A program made the translations under genes and the position numbers. A stretch of DNA of 64,000 nucleotides. Source: CAZIXN01 sp039180415 (GTDB taxonomy: Bacteria; Planctomycetota; Phycisphaerae; Phycisphaerales; Phycisphaeraceae). Shown here piece after piece: positions 37,755 through 46,204 of this stretch. Location of the stretch: the NCBI GenBank assembly GCA_039180415.1, contig JBCDDH010000002.1:1-64000 (forward strand), in the 5' to 3' direction. Below the pieces are notes generated by a model, which was given only the letters and a program-made list of their open reading frames with translations, was not told where the DNA came from and ran no database searches. The first letter of the stretch is position 1. The number at the start of each line of letters is the position of its first letter.

Positions 37755-39563
37755 CTAGACGCCGGCCTGAAGGGGCGTCGCCAACCAGGTCGGGCCGTCG
37801 GCGAGGGGCAGGTGTTGGAGCAGGTGGAGGCGGATCGCGGGGTCGATGCCGGCGATCAAGGGGACGGCCTGGTCGGGCTGGTCGGTGAACAGGTGCAGGA
37901 CGGGGTCGGCGGGGCTTTCCGCGGAACCGGGCACGGCGAGCCGGAGCAGCGCGCGGTGCTTCGCGGCCCAGCGGCGGGCGTCGGTCAGCGCGAGCAGGGC
38001 GGGCCGAGGGTGCTCGGCGTCGGCGAGGCGGGCGAGCAGGTGCAGCCGGCCGGCGGCGTCGACGGCGAGGTGCAGGTGCGGGTGCTCGGGGCAGCGGACG
38101 GGCAGCGGCCGCAGGTCGAGCGTGGGGTCGGCGTCGGCGAGCAGCGCGGGCAGGTCGGGGTCGGCGGCGGGCCGGTGGGTGTCGGCCCGCGGCGGATGCG
38201 GCGCGGCGGGAACCTCGGTTTCGGGCGACGGGTTCGGCGAAGGCGTTTCGTCGACAGGCTGGATCGGCGCGGGCGGGTCGACGGCGGGGGGACGCTCGGC
38301 CTGGGCCGGTAGTTGGGGGCGGCGGCGTGTTTGCGTGAAGAAATCGTCGAGCACGGAGCGGCGGACGATGGGTTCGGCCGGGGTTGACTCGGGCTCAAAG
38401 TCGGGCTGGGGCTCGGGCGCTCGCGTGAAGGCGGGCGTCGCCGTCGACTCGGCCCACGGTTGTTCAGCGTCGGCTTCGTCGGTTTTGGTTTCGGCTTCGG
38501 GGACCGGAGGTTCGGAAGGCTCGGGGATGGGCGCGCGGGCCGGGGCGGACTCGCGGGTCTCCAGCTCGTCGAGGGTGGCGAGCAGGCCGGTCCATTGGGC
38601 GTCGAGTTGGGGGAAGGTGCCCAGCGTCCGGACGGCGGCGGGGCGCATCTTCTGGAGGTGGCCGAGCGTGGCGACGGGGCGATCGAACAGCGCCTGCGCG
38701 GCGGCGGCGATCTGGTCGGCCGCGGCGGCGGACTTGTCGGGCGGGCTGCCGACGACGAAGACGCCCACTTCGGCGGTTTTGGCCTGGGGATCGGCCTCGG
38801 CGAGGGTTTCAAGGCCGTGCTGCGCGGCGGCGACGGCGGTGGGGTCGGCCCCGGTCAGCAGCGTCCAAACGCCCACGTCGATCAGGCGATCGATCTCGCG
38901 CGGGTGGATGTCGCAATAGATCAACACGGTTGCCACGGGGCGGTCGGTGTCGGCGAGGAGGTCGCGGAGCAGGCCCGCGGCGGATGTTGCCGCGGGCTTC
39001 GGCGACGACGGCGGGGTGCGGCGTTCGGCGACGGCGGTGCGGGTAGCGTCGAAGCCCAGCAGCGCGGCGAGGTCGGACTCGGCGGCGGGCTGGGGCTTGC
39101 GGGCGGAACCGGTCTGGGGGAACGGCGCGAACCAGTCCTGTTCGTCGGCCTCGTCGGGGTCGGGGAAGCGGTGCAAGACGTCGCTGACGCGAGGTTCGAC
39201 GAGTTCGGCTTCGAGGGCGCCGGGGGTTTGGCCTTCGTGTCGGTGGTCGGCGTTGACGGTGAGCAAGAGGACCGGGCCGTCGCGTTCGGCGAGGAGTTGG
39301 GCGTATTGGGTGAGCCAGACGTGGGCCATGCCCGGCAGGTTGCCTAAGAGGACGGCTTCGAGGCGGGGGGTTTCGGGGGCGCGTTGGGGCGTCGGTTCGG
39401 TTTCGTTCTCGGTCGGATGCGGCTGGGTCTCGCGCTCGGCGTGCGTGGGCTCCGGGGGCGCAAGCGCCTTGGGCAAGATCGCGGCGGGGCCGTCGGTTCC
39501 GGTGAGGAACAGATCGGCCAGGTCGTCGAGCGTTTGCTGGGTACGGTCGGGGGGCGTGGGCAT
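37755..39563 (-). CDS. unrecognised Pro/Ala-rich protein next to parA-CBM48; possible degenerate P-loop-type domain
   Basis: 602 residues, ATG at 39563, 41 nt after the parA-CBM48 stop, so surely in the same unit. Two more ordered regions are separated by a long acidic, Pro-rich linker (about 345-445). The first (about 70-330) begins A-V-L-L-G-N-L-P-G-M-A-H-V-W-L-T-Q-Y-A and V-L-L-L-T-V-N-A-D and looks like a Rossmann/P-loop-like alternation, but no Walker A loop is visible. The second (about 460-600) contains R-C-P-E-H-P-H-L-H-L-A-V-D and runs of Leu/Ala. I do not recognise a family. A degenerate MinD/ParA relative acting with the ATPase is a guess. Confidence 0.75.
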   Translation of the reverse strand: MPTPPDRTQQTLDDLADLFLTGTDGPAAILPKALAPPEPTHAERETQPHPTENETEPTPQRAPETPRLEAVLLGNLPGMAHVWLTQYAQLLAERDGPVLLLTVNADHRHEGQTPGALEAELVEPRVSDVLHRFPDPDEADEQDWFAPFPQTGSARKPQPAAESDLAALLGFDATRTAVAERRTPPSSPKPAATSAAGLLRDLLADTDRPVATVLIYCDIHPREIDRLIDVGVWTLLTGADPTAVAAAQHGLETLAEADPQAKTAEVGVFVVGSPPDKSAAAADQIAAAAQALFDRPVATLGHLQKMRPAAVRTLGTFPQLDAQWTGLLATLDELETRESAPARAPIPEPSEPPVPEAETKTDEADAEQPWAESTATPAFTRAPEPQPDFEPESTPAEPIVRRSVLDDFFTQTRRRPQLPAQAERPPAVDPPAPIQPVDETPSPNPSPETEVPAAPHPPRADTHRPAADPDLPALLADADPTLDLRPLPVRCPEHPHLHLAVDAAGRLHLLARLADAEHPRPALLALTDARRWAAKHRALLRLAVPGSAESPADPVLHLFTDQPDQAVPLIAGIDPAIRLHLLQHLPLADGPTWLATPLQAGV

Positions 39564-39604
39564 GGGTCGTCGTCCGTGACGGCCGGGGTGTGGGGCGAGC
39601 CGGA

Positions 39605-41059
39605 TCAGCCGATGGCGTGCGCAGAGCGATCCGACGCTTCCGCGGTCAGCCCGGGGGTGATCGTCGGCTGGGCGGTGACTTCAAAGACGTTGTTCAGCTC
39701 GCCGAACGGGTTGGTTTCGGTGCGCGGGTTGTGGGGGTCCTGGACCCATTGGCCGTCGCGGACGAGCCGGTAGCGGTACTTGCCGGGCGGGAGGTCGAGC
39801 ACGGCCTGCCAGACGCCCATGGCGTCGTTGCGGATGAGCGGGGTTTTGCTGGGGTTCCAGTCGTTGAAGTCGCCGGCGAGGGCGAGGTTGGTGCTGCCCG
39901 GGCCGTCCGCGGGGAAGGGCTGGACGAAGAGGGTGCCCTGTCCGGTGGTTTGGACGCCGAGGACTTTTTCGGAGACGCGGGGGACGCCGAGCCCCGCCGC
40001 TTCGGGCCGCGGCGCGGGCGTGGGCAGGCGTTCGCTTTCGAGTTTGCGGTCGAGGCGGGCGGAGATCGCGGCGGTGCGGGTGGTCAGGCCGCGGGCGCGC
40101 TCGGCGAGCTCGGCGGCGCGCGACATGGCCGGCGCACGCCCGGGGTCGGGAGCCTGAGGTTCGGGGTCGAGGCGGACGTCCGACGAAGCGTCGACGCCGA
40201 CGCCCGTGGTGGCTTCCGCGGGCTCTACGTGCTCGAGGTCCCAGGCCCGCGAACCGGTTTCTGCGGCCTGCGGCTGGACGTACTCCGGCTTGGCGGGCGG
40301 GTGGTTCAGCAGCCAGTGGGCGAGCTCTTCGAAGTCCTTCATGCCCGTGGACGACGGGTCGTACTCGGTGATGGGTTGGCCCAGCGCGGCGGCTTCCTTG
40401 AGCTTGCTGTTGAAGTTGATGACGCAGGGCAGGACCTGCGTGGCGAAGTGCTTCTTGAGTTCGCCGAGGATCTCGCGGGCCAGCTTGGTGCGGACGTCGT
40501 ACATCGTCGGCAGGATCGAGAAGCGCACGCGGTGGCCGACGCGCTGGATGAGCATCTCGATGGTGCGGGCCTGACGTACGGAGCCCTGCAGGGCGAAGTA
40601 GCCGGTCTCGACGGGAATAAGAACCTCGTCGGCGGCGCGCAGGGCGTTGAAGGTGAGCAGGCCGATGGACGGCGGGCAGTCGAGCACGCAGGCGTCGTAG
40701 CGGTCCTGCATCGGCGCGAGCACCTGAGACAACCGGCGGTCCTTGTCGGGCTGGCTGGCGAGGCGCTGCTCCATCGTGGCCAACGCCATGGTGGAGGGCA
40801 GCAGGTCGAGGTTGCGGGAGACCTGCCAGGTCAGGTCCGGGACGCCGAGCGTGCCGTCGAGCCCGGCCTGGAGCAGTTCGGCGGTGCCGCGCTCGATGCG
40901 GTTTTCCGGCACGGAGAGGCCCAGGGCGCAGTGGCTCTGCGGGTCCATGTCCACTAGCAGCACGCGGAGGCCCTTGCCGGCAAGGGTGGCGGCGAGGTTG
41001 ATCGCGGTGGTGGTCTTGCCGCAGCCGCCCTTCTGATTCAGGATGGCGATGGTGCGCAC
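39605..41059 (-). CDS. ParA-family ATPase fused to a C-terminal CBM48 glycogen-binding domain
   Basis: 484 residues from a GTG at 41059; no ribosome-binding site is evident but the ParA core starts right there (M-R-T-I-A-I-L-N-Q-K-G-G). Residues 1-255: ParA/Soj domain with deviant Walker A K10-G-G-C-G-K15-T-T, D-M-D-P-Q (38-41) and Walker B V-L-D-C-P-P (125-130). Residues 256-375: Pro/Ala linker with a helical segment (315-345). Residues about 376-462: CBM48 of the AMPK-beta type, with G-D-F-N-D-W401-N-P, V-W417-Q-A-V-L-D-L-P-P-G-K-Y-R-Y and D-G-Q-W438-V-Q-D-P, the Trp/Lys set that stacks on glycogen in AMPK. ParA proteins position cargo on the nucleoid; here the cargo could be glycogen (inference). 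parB is 4 kb away, so this is not the chromosome parA beside parB. Confidence 0.92.
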   Translation of the reverse strand: MRTIAILNQKGGCGKTTTAINLAATLAGKGLRVLLVDMDPQSHCALGLSVPENRIERGTAELLQAGLDGTLGVPDLTWQVSRNLDLLPSTMALATMEQRLASQPDKDRRLSQVLAPMQDRYDACVLDCPPSIGLLTFNALRAADEVLIPVETGYFALQGSVRQARTIEMLIQRVGHRVRFSILPTMYDVRTKLAREILGELKKHFATQVLPCVINFNSKLKEAAALGQPITEYDPSSTGMKDFEELAHWLLNHPPAKPEYVQPQAAETGSRAWDLEHVEPAEATTGVGVDASSDVRLDPEPQAPDPGRAPAMSRAAELAERARGLTTRTAAISARLDRKLESERLPTPAPRPEAAGLGVPRVSEKVLGVQTTGQGTLFVQPFPADGPGSTNLALAGDFNDWNPSKTPLIRNDAMGVWQAVLDLPPGKYRYRLVRDGQWVQDPHNPRTETNPFGELNNVFEVTAQPTITPGLTAEASDRSAHAIG

Positions 41060-41258
41060 GGGCGGGGCTCGGAGCGAGGGGAACGGGACAGGCCGGGGCA
41101 AGAGCGGGATGGGCGGGCGGTCCCTCTCTCCGGCCACCACGACCACGCCACTTTTTCGTGACTTCCGATTTATCGGGGCCGGGACGGAGCGGGCTTGAAG
41201 GATTTGCGACGGGCGGATCGCGGGGCCCGGCGATCGGGCCGCCGAGTACGATCGCGGC

Positions 41259-41912
41259 GTGCCGTCTGACCGGTCCCCGACGCTCGTGCTCGCCAGCCGC
41301 AGCCCGCGCCGAAGGTGGCTGCTGACCGAAGCCGGCTTGGGCGACGGGCTGATCGTCGCCGACCCGCCGCACGACGACCCGGCCACGCCCGACCCGCGGC
41401 CCGGCCAAGACGTCGCCGGCTTCGTCGCGGAGACCGCGCGACGCAAGGCCGAGTCGGTCGTCGGCCTCGGTTCGTTCCGCGACGCGGTGATCGTGGCGGC
41501 GGACACGGTCTGCGTCGGCGCCACGGGCACGCTGCTGGGCAAGCCAGCCGACCGAGATGAACTGCTTCGCATGCTCCGCGGCTTCGTGGGCGCGACGCAC
41601 GACGTGGTCAGCGGCGTGGCGGTCTTTTGCGTCGACGGCCGGGGCGAGACCACGCACCGCGAAGCCTGGGCGGACGCGGCGGCCGTGACGTGGGGCCCGC
41701 TCGCCGAGGCCGAACTGTTCGCCTACGCCGACACGGACGGCTGGCACGGCAAGGCCGGCGGCTACAACCTCGCCGAACGCGTCGCGGCGGGCTGGCCGAT
41801 CTCCATGCAGGGCGACCCGGCCACGGTCATGGGCTTGCCCGTGGTTCGTCTGCTCCCGCGCTTGGCGGACCTGGGCGTGACCCAACCGCAGCTCCCGGGA
41901 GCCCCGCGTTGA
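41259..41912 (+). CDS. maf: Maf-family nucleotide pyrophosphatase
   Basis: 217 residues, GTG start. Family members hydrolyse non-canonical or modified NTPs and are linked to cell-division arrest. Conserved S-R-S-P-R-R (14-19), A-A-D-T-V-C-V (near 79-85) with catalytic Asp, G-K-P-A-D-R-D-E, and the C-terminal G-K-A-G-G-Y. Its TGA overlaps the TTG start of lpxK, and the 199-bp gap upstream is the divergent promoter region shared with parA-CBM48. Confidence 0.9.
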   Translation: MPSDRSPTLVLASRSPRRRWLLTEAGLGDGLIVADPPHDDPATPDPRPGQDVAGFVAETARRKAESVVGLGSFRDAVIVAADTVCVGATGTLLGKPADRDELLRMLRGFVGATHDVVSGVAVFCVDGRGETTHREAWADAAAVTWGPLAEAELFAYADTDGWHGKAGGYNLAERVAAGWPISMQGDPATVMGLPVVRLLPRLADLGVTQPQLPGAPR

Positions 41913-43009
41913 GCCTCGGCCCGGACCAGGCCCGCCTCTACGCGATCATGTCCGGCTCGGCCCGCGATCCGGCCGCCCGCCTGTGGCGGACCGCCCTTTC
42001 CGCCGCCCGGCCCGCGTATCGGGCCGGCCTGTTCGTAGACCAGACGCTCAAGGCCCGCCGCGCGGTCGGTCTGGGCCGGCCCACCGTCAGCGTCGGCAAC
42101 CTCACCGCCGGCGGCACGGGCAAGACGCCGATGGTCGCCGCCCTGGTCGAACGCCTGGTGCAACTCGGCCACCGCCCCGCCGTGCTGATGCGTGGACACA
42201 CCCCCGGAAGCACGCCCGACGGATCGGCCTCCGATGAAGCCGCCCTGCTCGCCGACCTGCTCCCGTCCGACACGCCGGTTGAGCCGGACCCGTCGCGTAG
42301 CGCCGCCGCCCAGCGCGTGCTGGAGCGTGATCCCAAGGTCTCCTGCTTCGTGCTCGACGACGGGTTCCAGCACCGCCAGGTGAAGCGCGACCTGGACCTC
42401 GTGCTCATCGACGCCACCCGGCCGTTCGGTTTCGACCGCCTCTTGCCCCGCGGGCTGCTGCGCGAGCCGGTTTCGGCGCTGCGGCGGGCCGACGCGGTGA
42501 TCGTGACCCGGGCCGACCAGATCGACCCCGAGCCCCTCGATCGGCTCGGCCGCAGGATCGCCGAGCACCACGGCCGGCCCCCGATCGCCCACGCCACGCA
42601 CGCCTGGTCGTCGCTGCGTTTGGCGCAAGAACACCGCCCGATCACGGAGTTGGCCGACCACGACGTGTTCGGCGTCGCGGGCATCGGCAACCCCGCCGCG
42701 TTTTCCCGGCAGCTCGAATCCGCCGCCCGCTCCGTAGTGGGTTTCAAGACCTTCGATGACCACCACGCCTACACCGCGGCCGACGTCCACGCGGCATTTC
42801 TCGCGGCCCACCGCGCCAAGGCGACCGCGGTGGTCGCCACGGAGAAGGATTGGGTCAAGTGGGCCCCGCACGTGACGGCTCACGCCGACGCGTGGCGTGC
42901 GGACCCGGGCCTTCTGCTTCCGCTATACCGGCCGGTGGTGGCGATGGCGTTCACGATGGGCGAAGATGCGCTCGTCGCGCGGCTCCGTGACGCGCTCCCG
43001 CTCCCGTGA
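41909..43009 (+). CDS. lpxK: tetraacyldisaccharide 4'-kinase
   Basis: 366 residues if it begins at the TTG that overlaps the maf stop (TTGA); an ATG 13 codons later is possible. Adds the 4'-phosphate in lipid A synthesis at the inner membrane, so the organism makes lipid A. P-loop N-L-T-A-G-G-T-G-K-T-P-M-V (about 62-74), D-D-G-F-Q-H-R (about 150-156) and the G-I-G-N-P segment are the LpxK hallmarks. N-terminal amphipathic helix present. Stop overlaps the GTG of hldE by 4 nt. Confidence 0.92.
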   Translation: MSLGPDQARLYAIMSGSARDPAARLWRTALSAARPAYRAGLFVDQTLKARRAVGLGRPTVSVGNLTAGGTGKTPMVAALVERLVQLGHRPAVLMRGHTPGSTPDGSASDEAALLADLLPSDTPVEPDPSRSAAAQRVLERDPKVSCFVLDDGFQHRQVKRDLDLVLIDATRPFGFDRLLPRGLLREPVSALRRADAVIVTRADQIDPEPLDRLGRRIAEHHGRPPIAHATHAWSSLRLAQEHRPITELADHDVFGVAGIGNPAAFSRQLESAARSVVGFKTFDDHHAYTAADVHAAFLAAHRAKATAVVATEKDWVKWAPHVTAHADAWRADPGLLLPLYRPVVAMAFTMGEDALVARLRDALPLP

Positions 43010-44553
43010 GCCCACCCCGACGCGTGTCTCCGCCCATGCCCACCGCCCTGCTGCAAATCCTCGACCAATGGCAGCCCGCCCGCGTGCTCGTCGCCGGCGA
43101 CTTCATGCTGGACCGCTACAGCTTCGGCCACGTCGACCGGCTCAGCCCCGACGCCCCGGTGCCCGTGCTGGACGTCAAGTCCACCGACGACCGCCCCGGC
43201 GGCGCCGCGAACGTCTGCCGCGACCTGGTCGCCCTGCGCTGCGAGGCCGTCGCGCTGGGCGTCATCGGCGACGACCACCCCGGACAAGACCTCGCCGAAT
43301 CGATGCGGCAAGCCGGGATCGACGTCGCGGGCCTCGTCGCGGCCGACGGCCGACCCACCACGATCAAGCACAACCTCGTGGGCCTCGCCCAGCACCGCCA
43401 CCCGCAGAAGATGTTCCGCCTGGACGTCGAAGACCGCACCCCGCTGAGTGACTCGGCGGTGGACGCCCTGCTCGAACGGGCCGGGCTACTGCTCCGCGAC
43501 GGCGACGTAAACATTGTCTGTATCGAAGATTACGCGAAAGGCGTCTGCACCCCGCGTTTCTGTCGCGGCCTGATCGAACGCTCGAACGCCGCGGGCGTGC
43601 CCGTGCTCGTCGATCCCGCCGCCATCGCAGACTACGGCAAGTACGCCGGCGCGACCGCGATCACGCCCAACCGCACCGAGGCCCGCCTCGCGACCGCCCG
43701 CAAGCCCAACACCCCCGACGCGGACCTGCCCGAAGCCTCCGACATGGCCCGGCAGATCCAGGAAACGCACGGCATCGGCCACGTCGTGATCACGCTCGAC
43801 CGCTCCGGCGCTTTGCTCCGCGACGCCGCCGGGCAAGAGCACCACGTCCCCACCCGCGCCCGGGCCGTCTACGACGTCACCGGCGCCGGCGACATGGTCC
43901 TCGCCGCCCTCGCCGCCGCGGTGGCCCAGTCCGACTTCTCCGACGCGGCCTGGCCCGACGCCGTCGCGCTGGCCAACCTCGCGGCCGGCCTCGAAGTCGA
44001 AAAGCCCGGCGTGGTCCCCATCCCGCTCGACGACCTGCTGCTCGAAGTCCTCCGGCAACAACACGAAACCCTCGGCAAGGCCCGCACGCTTGACCAGCTG
44101 CTCCCCGAACTCCGCGCTCACCGTTCCGCGGGCAAAACCATCGCCTTCACCAACGGCTGTTTCGACGTGCTCCACGCCGGGCACGTCCAATACCTGCGGA
44201 ACTGCGCTCAACACGCCGACGTGCTGGTCGTCGGCCTCAACTCCGACGCCTCCGTCGCCCGCCTCAAGCCCGACAAGCCCGGCCCGCCCCGCCCCGTCAA
44301 CGCCCAACCCGACCGCGTCCTGGTCCTCTCCGAACTCCAGAGCATCGACTACGTCGTCGTCTTCGACGAAGACACCCCCCTTTCGCTCATCACCGCCATC
44401 CGACCCGACGTCCTGCTCAAGGGCGCGGACTACCAAAAACACGAAGTCGTCGGCCACGACATCGTTGAGGCCACCGGCGGACGCGTCGAGTTGATTCCTT
44501 TGGTCGAAGGCCGCAGCACCAGCAATATCCTGCGAAAAATCGCGGATTCGTGA
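43006..44553 (+). CDS. hldE: bifunctional heptose 7-phosphate kinase / heptose 1-phosphate adenylyltransferase
   Basis: 515 residues from a GTG overlapping the lpxK stop; a later ATG at 43036 is an option. N-terminal ribokinase-like kinase (about 20-345): G-D-F-M-L-D-R-Y, G-G-A-A-N-V and the D-V-T-G-A-G-D anion hole/catalytic Asp. C-terminal nucleotidyltransferase (about 375-515): F-T-N-G-C-F-D-V-L-H-A-G-H-V-Q-Y-L with the HxGH site. Both halves are complete. Makes ADP-heptose for the LPS core, together with the GmhA-like isomerase in this window. End of the maf-lpxK-hldE unit. Confidence 0.95.
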   Translation: MSPPRRVSPPMPTALLQILDQWQPARVLVAGDFMLDRYSFGHVDRLSPDAPVPVLDVKSTDDRPGGAANVCRDLVALRCEAVALGVIGDDHPGQDLAESMRQAGIDVAGLVAADGRPTTIKHNLVGLAQHRHPQKMFRLDVEDRTPLSDSAVDALLERAGLLLRDGDVNIVCIEDYAKGVCTPRFCRGLIERSNAAGVPVLVDPAAIADYGKYAGATAITPNRTEARLATARKPNTPDADLPEASDMARQIQETHGIGHVVITLDRSGALLRDAAGQEHHVPTRARAVYDVTGAGDMVLAALAAAVAQSDFSDAAWPDAVALANLAAGLEVEKPGVVPIPLDDLLLEVLRQQHETLGKARTLDQLLPELRAHRSAGKTIAFTNGCFDVLHAGHVQYLRNCAQHADVLVVGLNSDASVARLKPDKPGPPRPVNAQPDRVLVLSELQSIDYVVVFDEDTPLSLITAIRPDVLLKGADYQKHEVVGHDIVEATGGRVELIPLVEGRSTSNILRKIADS

Positions 44554-45042
44554 ATCCTACCTGCCGGCCGTAGCCGTGCTTGGCGGCGTGACGCCATCTA
44601 CCAAGCCCGCCCATGATCGCCCGTACGCCTTGTCGGTGATGCGGTCGTATGCTCACCGAGAATCAAGGCATCAAATACAAAACCATGCCCCGCGCGAGAA
44701 GCCCGGGGCATGGCGGAGGAGAAAGATCGGATGTTGCTTGGGTGGCATTTAGGCCGTTTGAACCCGACTCATCTTGTATACCCCAATCATCGGGCCCGGT
44801 TCGAAGTTCTCTTTCCTAAATTACGATTTTTTTAGTTTTCAACAAGCGCAACGCTCACGCCCATTGGTTATCGGCAAAGTACTTTTCGGCTTATCGAAAA
44901 TACGAACAAAAACCAAATATAATCATTATTTGCAAAAGGCTCGGTGGCGCGTGGGGCAAGGTGTTGTGAGCGAAGGTTATGATGCGGCCCCGCCGATGGA
45001 TCCGGCGGGTGCTTTGCCTATCCCACGACACGGAGGTTGCTC
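44554..45042. other. 489-bp gap before parB with an A/T-rich core
   Basis: No convincing gene. Left part (44554-44740) is GC-rich and holds the hairpin listed separately. The core (about 44770-44945) is strikingly A/T-rich against its surroundings, with T7 and several A/T runs, two T-T-A-T-C-G strings (near 44868 and 44891) and a T-A-T-A-A-T at 44918-44923, about 120 nt before the parB ATG, which could be a -10 box; no good -35 partner is seen. Could be the parB promoter or an unwinding region. A 13-codon minus-strand frame (44749-44790) is too short to support. Confidence 0.5.
44683..44713 (-). terminator. hairpin in the hldE-parB gap
   Basis: Perfect 10-bp stem C-C-A-T-G-C-C-C-C-G / C-G-G-G-G-C-A-T-G-G with an 11-nt loop. 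On the minus strand it is followed by T-T-T-T-G-T-A-T-T-T, terminator-like; on the plus strand it has no T run. If it works on the minus strand, an unlisted short transcript from the A/T-rich core would be its client. Confidence 0.45.
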
Positions 45043-46188
45043 ATGCCCGACGCCGCGCCCGCGAACACCGAAAAGTCTGAAGACAAGCGTCCGTCGCGTC
45101 TCGGCCGAGGTTTGAGTTCGCTGATGGGCTCGGCCGTGCCGGTGAGCCCCCCGCCGACGGCGATCCCCGCGGTTTCTTCGGCGCCGGTGGCCGAGTCAAC
45201 GGGCGAGGTTCCACGTGGAACATCTTCTCCTGCCGAACCTGAACTTCAGGCAAAGCCGGAGGCGCACGCGGAGCTAGAGCTTGTTTGGCTCGACCTGGCC
45301 GACGTATCGCCCAACCCGCACCAACCCCGCACGCACTTCGACGAGGACAAGCTCGACGAGTTGGCCGAATCTATTCGGGTGCACGGCATCATGCAGCCGG
45401 TCGTCGTTCGCCCCCGAGCCGAGCGGCCCGGCGAGGTTTCGGCGGAAGCCTCCGCCGGGGTGAAGTACGAACTCATCGCCGGCGAACGCCGGTGGCGTGC
45501 GGCGCAACGAGCCGGCGTCCCCGCCCTGCCGGCGATCATTCGTGATCTGGACGACGAGGCGTCCGCCGAACTCGCGTTGGTCGAAAACCTGCAACGCGAA
45601 GACCTGAACCCGATCGAGCGGGCCGAGGCGTTGTTCGTGTTGAACAACGACTTTGGCCTGACCCACGAGCAGATCGGCGTCAAAGTTGGGCTTAAGCGGT
45701 CCTCGGTGACGAACCTGTTGCGGCTGCTGGATCTGGGGCCGGCACTGCGTGCCAAAGTCGCTTCCGGCGAGTTGACGATGGGTCACGCCCGGACGCTGCT
45801 CGGGGCCGAGTCGATGGTTGTGCAGGACCGAGCGGCAGAACTGATCGACAGGTTGGACGGCATCACGGTCCGCCAGGCCGAGGAACTGATTCGCTACGAA
45901 AACGCCCGCGCGGCCGGGAATTCGCCCGAAGCGCCCGCGTGGCATCCGGACGCGGGTAGCGCGGAGGGTGTTCCACGTGGAACATCGGCGTCCTCCGAGA
46001 ACAAACATTCGGGGCCGCAGAAATCCGAGTGGATCCAGGACCTCGAGCGGCAGATGTCGCAGGCGCTAACCACCAAAGTAGCGATCCGGCCGGGCCGCAA
46101 GAACGGCACGGGTCAAGTCACGATCCACTACCACAGTCTGGAAGATTTCGACGCCCTGCTCGACAAGCTGGGCGTGCAGCCGGAGTGA
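45043..46188 (+). CDS. parB: chromosome-partition protein ParB with embedded parS sites
   Basis: 381 residues from the ATG at 45043 (G-G-A-G-G 6 nt upstream). CTPase clamp that loads at parS and spreads. N-terminal R-L-G-R-G-L-S-S-L-M-G (about 17-27) is the ParA-contacting motif; ParB/Srx domain (about 80-190) with N-P-H-Q-P-R and G-E-R-R-W-R-A CTP-site boxes; helix-turn-helix (about 195-255) with T-H-E-Q-I-G-V-K-V-G-L-K-R-S-S-V-T-N; C-terminal dimer domain (about 325-381). The two loops rich in Ala/Pro each include V-P-R-G-T-S, encoded by parS-like palindromes. No parA lies beside it; the nearest ParA-type gene is the CBM48 fusion. Confidence 0.97.
   Translation: MPDAAPANTEKSEDKRPSRLGRGLSSLMGSAVPVSPPPTAIPAVSSAPVAESTGEVPRGTSSPAEPELQAKPEAHAELELVWLDLADVSPNPHQPRTHFDEDKLDELAESIRVHGIMQPVVVRPRAERPGEVSAEASAGVKYELIAGERRWRAAQRAGVPALPAIIRDLDDEASAELALVENLQREDLNPIERAEALFVLNNDFGLTHEQIGVKVGLKRSSVTNLLRLLDLGPALRAKVASGELTMGHARTLLGAESMVVQDRAAELIDRLDGITVRQAEELIRYENARAAGNSPEAPAWHPDAGSAEGVPRGTSASSENKHSGPQKSEWIQDLERQMSQALTTKVAIRPGRKNGTGQVTIHYHSLEDFDALLDKLGVQPE
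45207..45222. promoter_or_regulatory. parS-like site 1 (inside parB, N-terminal linker)
   Basis: G-G-T-T-C-C-A-C-G-T-G-G-A-A-C-A: 15 of 16 bases agree with the palindrome at sites 2 and 3 (first base G instead of T). This fits the bacterial parS core GTTnCACGTGnAAC. In the parB frame it encodes part of E-V-P-R-G-T-S. Confidence 0.88.
45969..45984. promoter_or_regulatory. parS site 2 (inside parB, before the C-terminal domain)
   Basis: Perfect 16-bp palindrome T-G-T-T-C-C-A-C-G-T-G-G-A-A-C-A matching the parS core. Encodes part of G-V-P-R-G-T-S in the linker between the HTH and dimer domains. Confidence 0.92.
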
Positions 46189-46204
46189 ATGCGAGTCGGT
46201 AAAG

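Noticed and set aside
37755..41059. idea that this is the chromosomal parA of a parAB pair
   Set aside because: No parB follows it; the true parB with its parS sites is a separate unit 4 kb away, and the CBM48 domain points to another cargo.
44740..44800. tRNA-like T-C-A-A-A-C and T-C-G-A-A-C strings on the minus strand
   Set aside because: The bases around them do not form a T arm or acceptor stem; no tRNA or tmRNA could be folded.
44774..45115. 113-residue plus frame across the A/T-rich gap
   Set aside because: TTG start with no ribosome-binding site, it overlaps the parB start in another frame, and has no recognisable domain.
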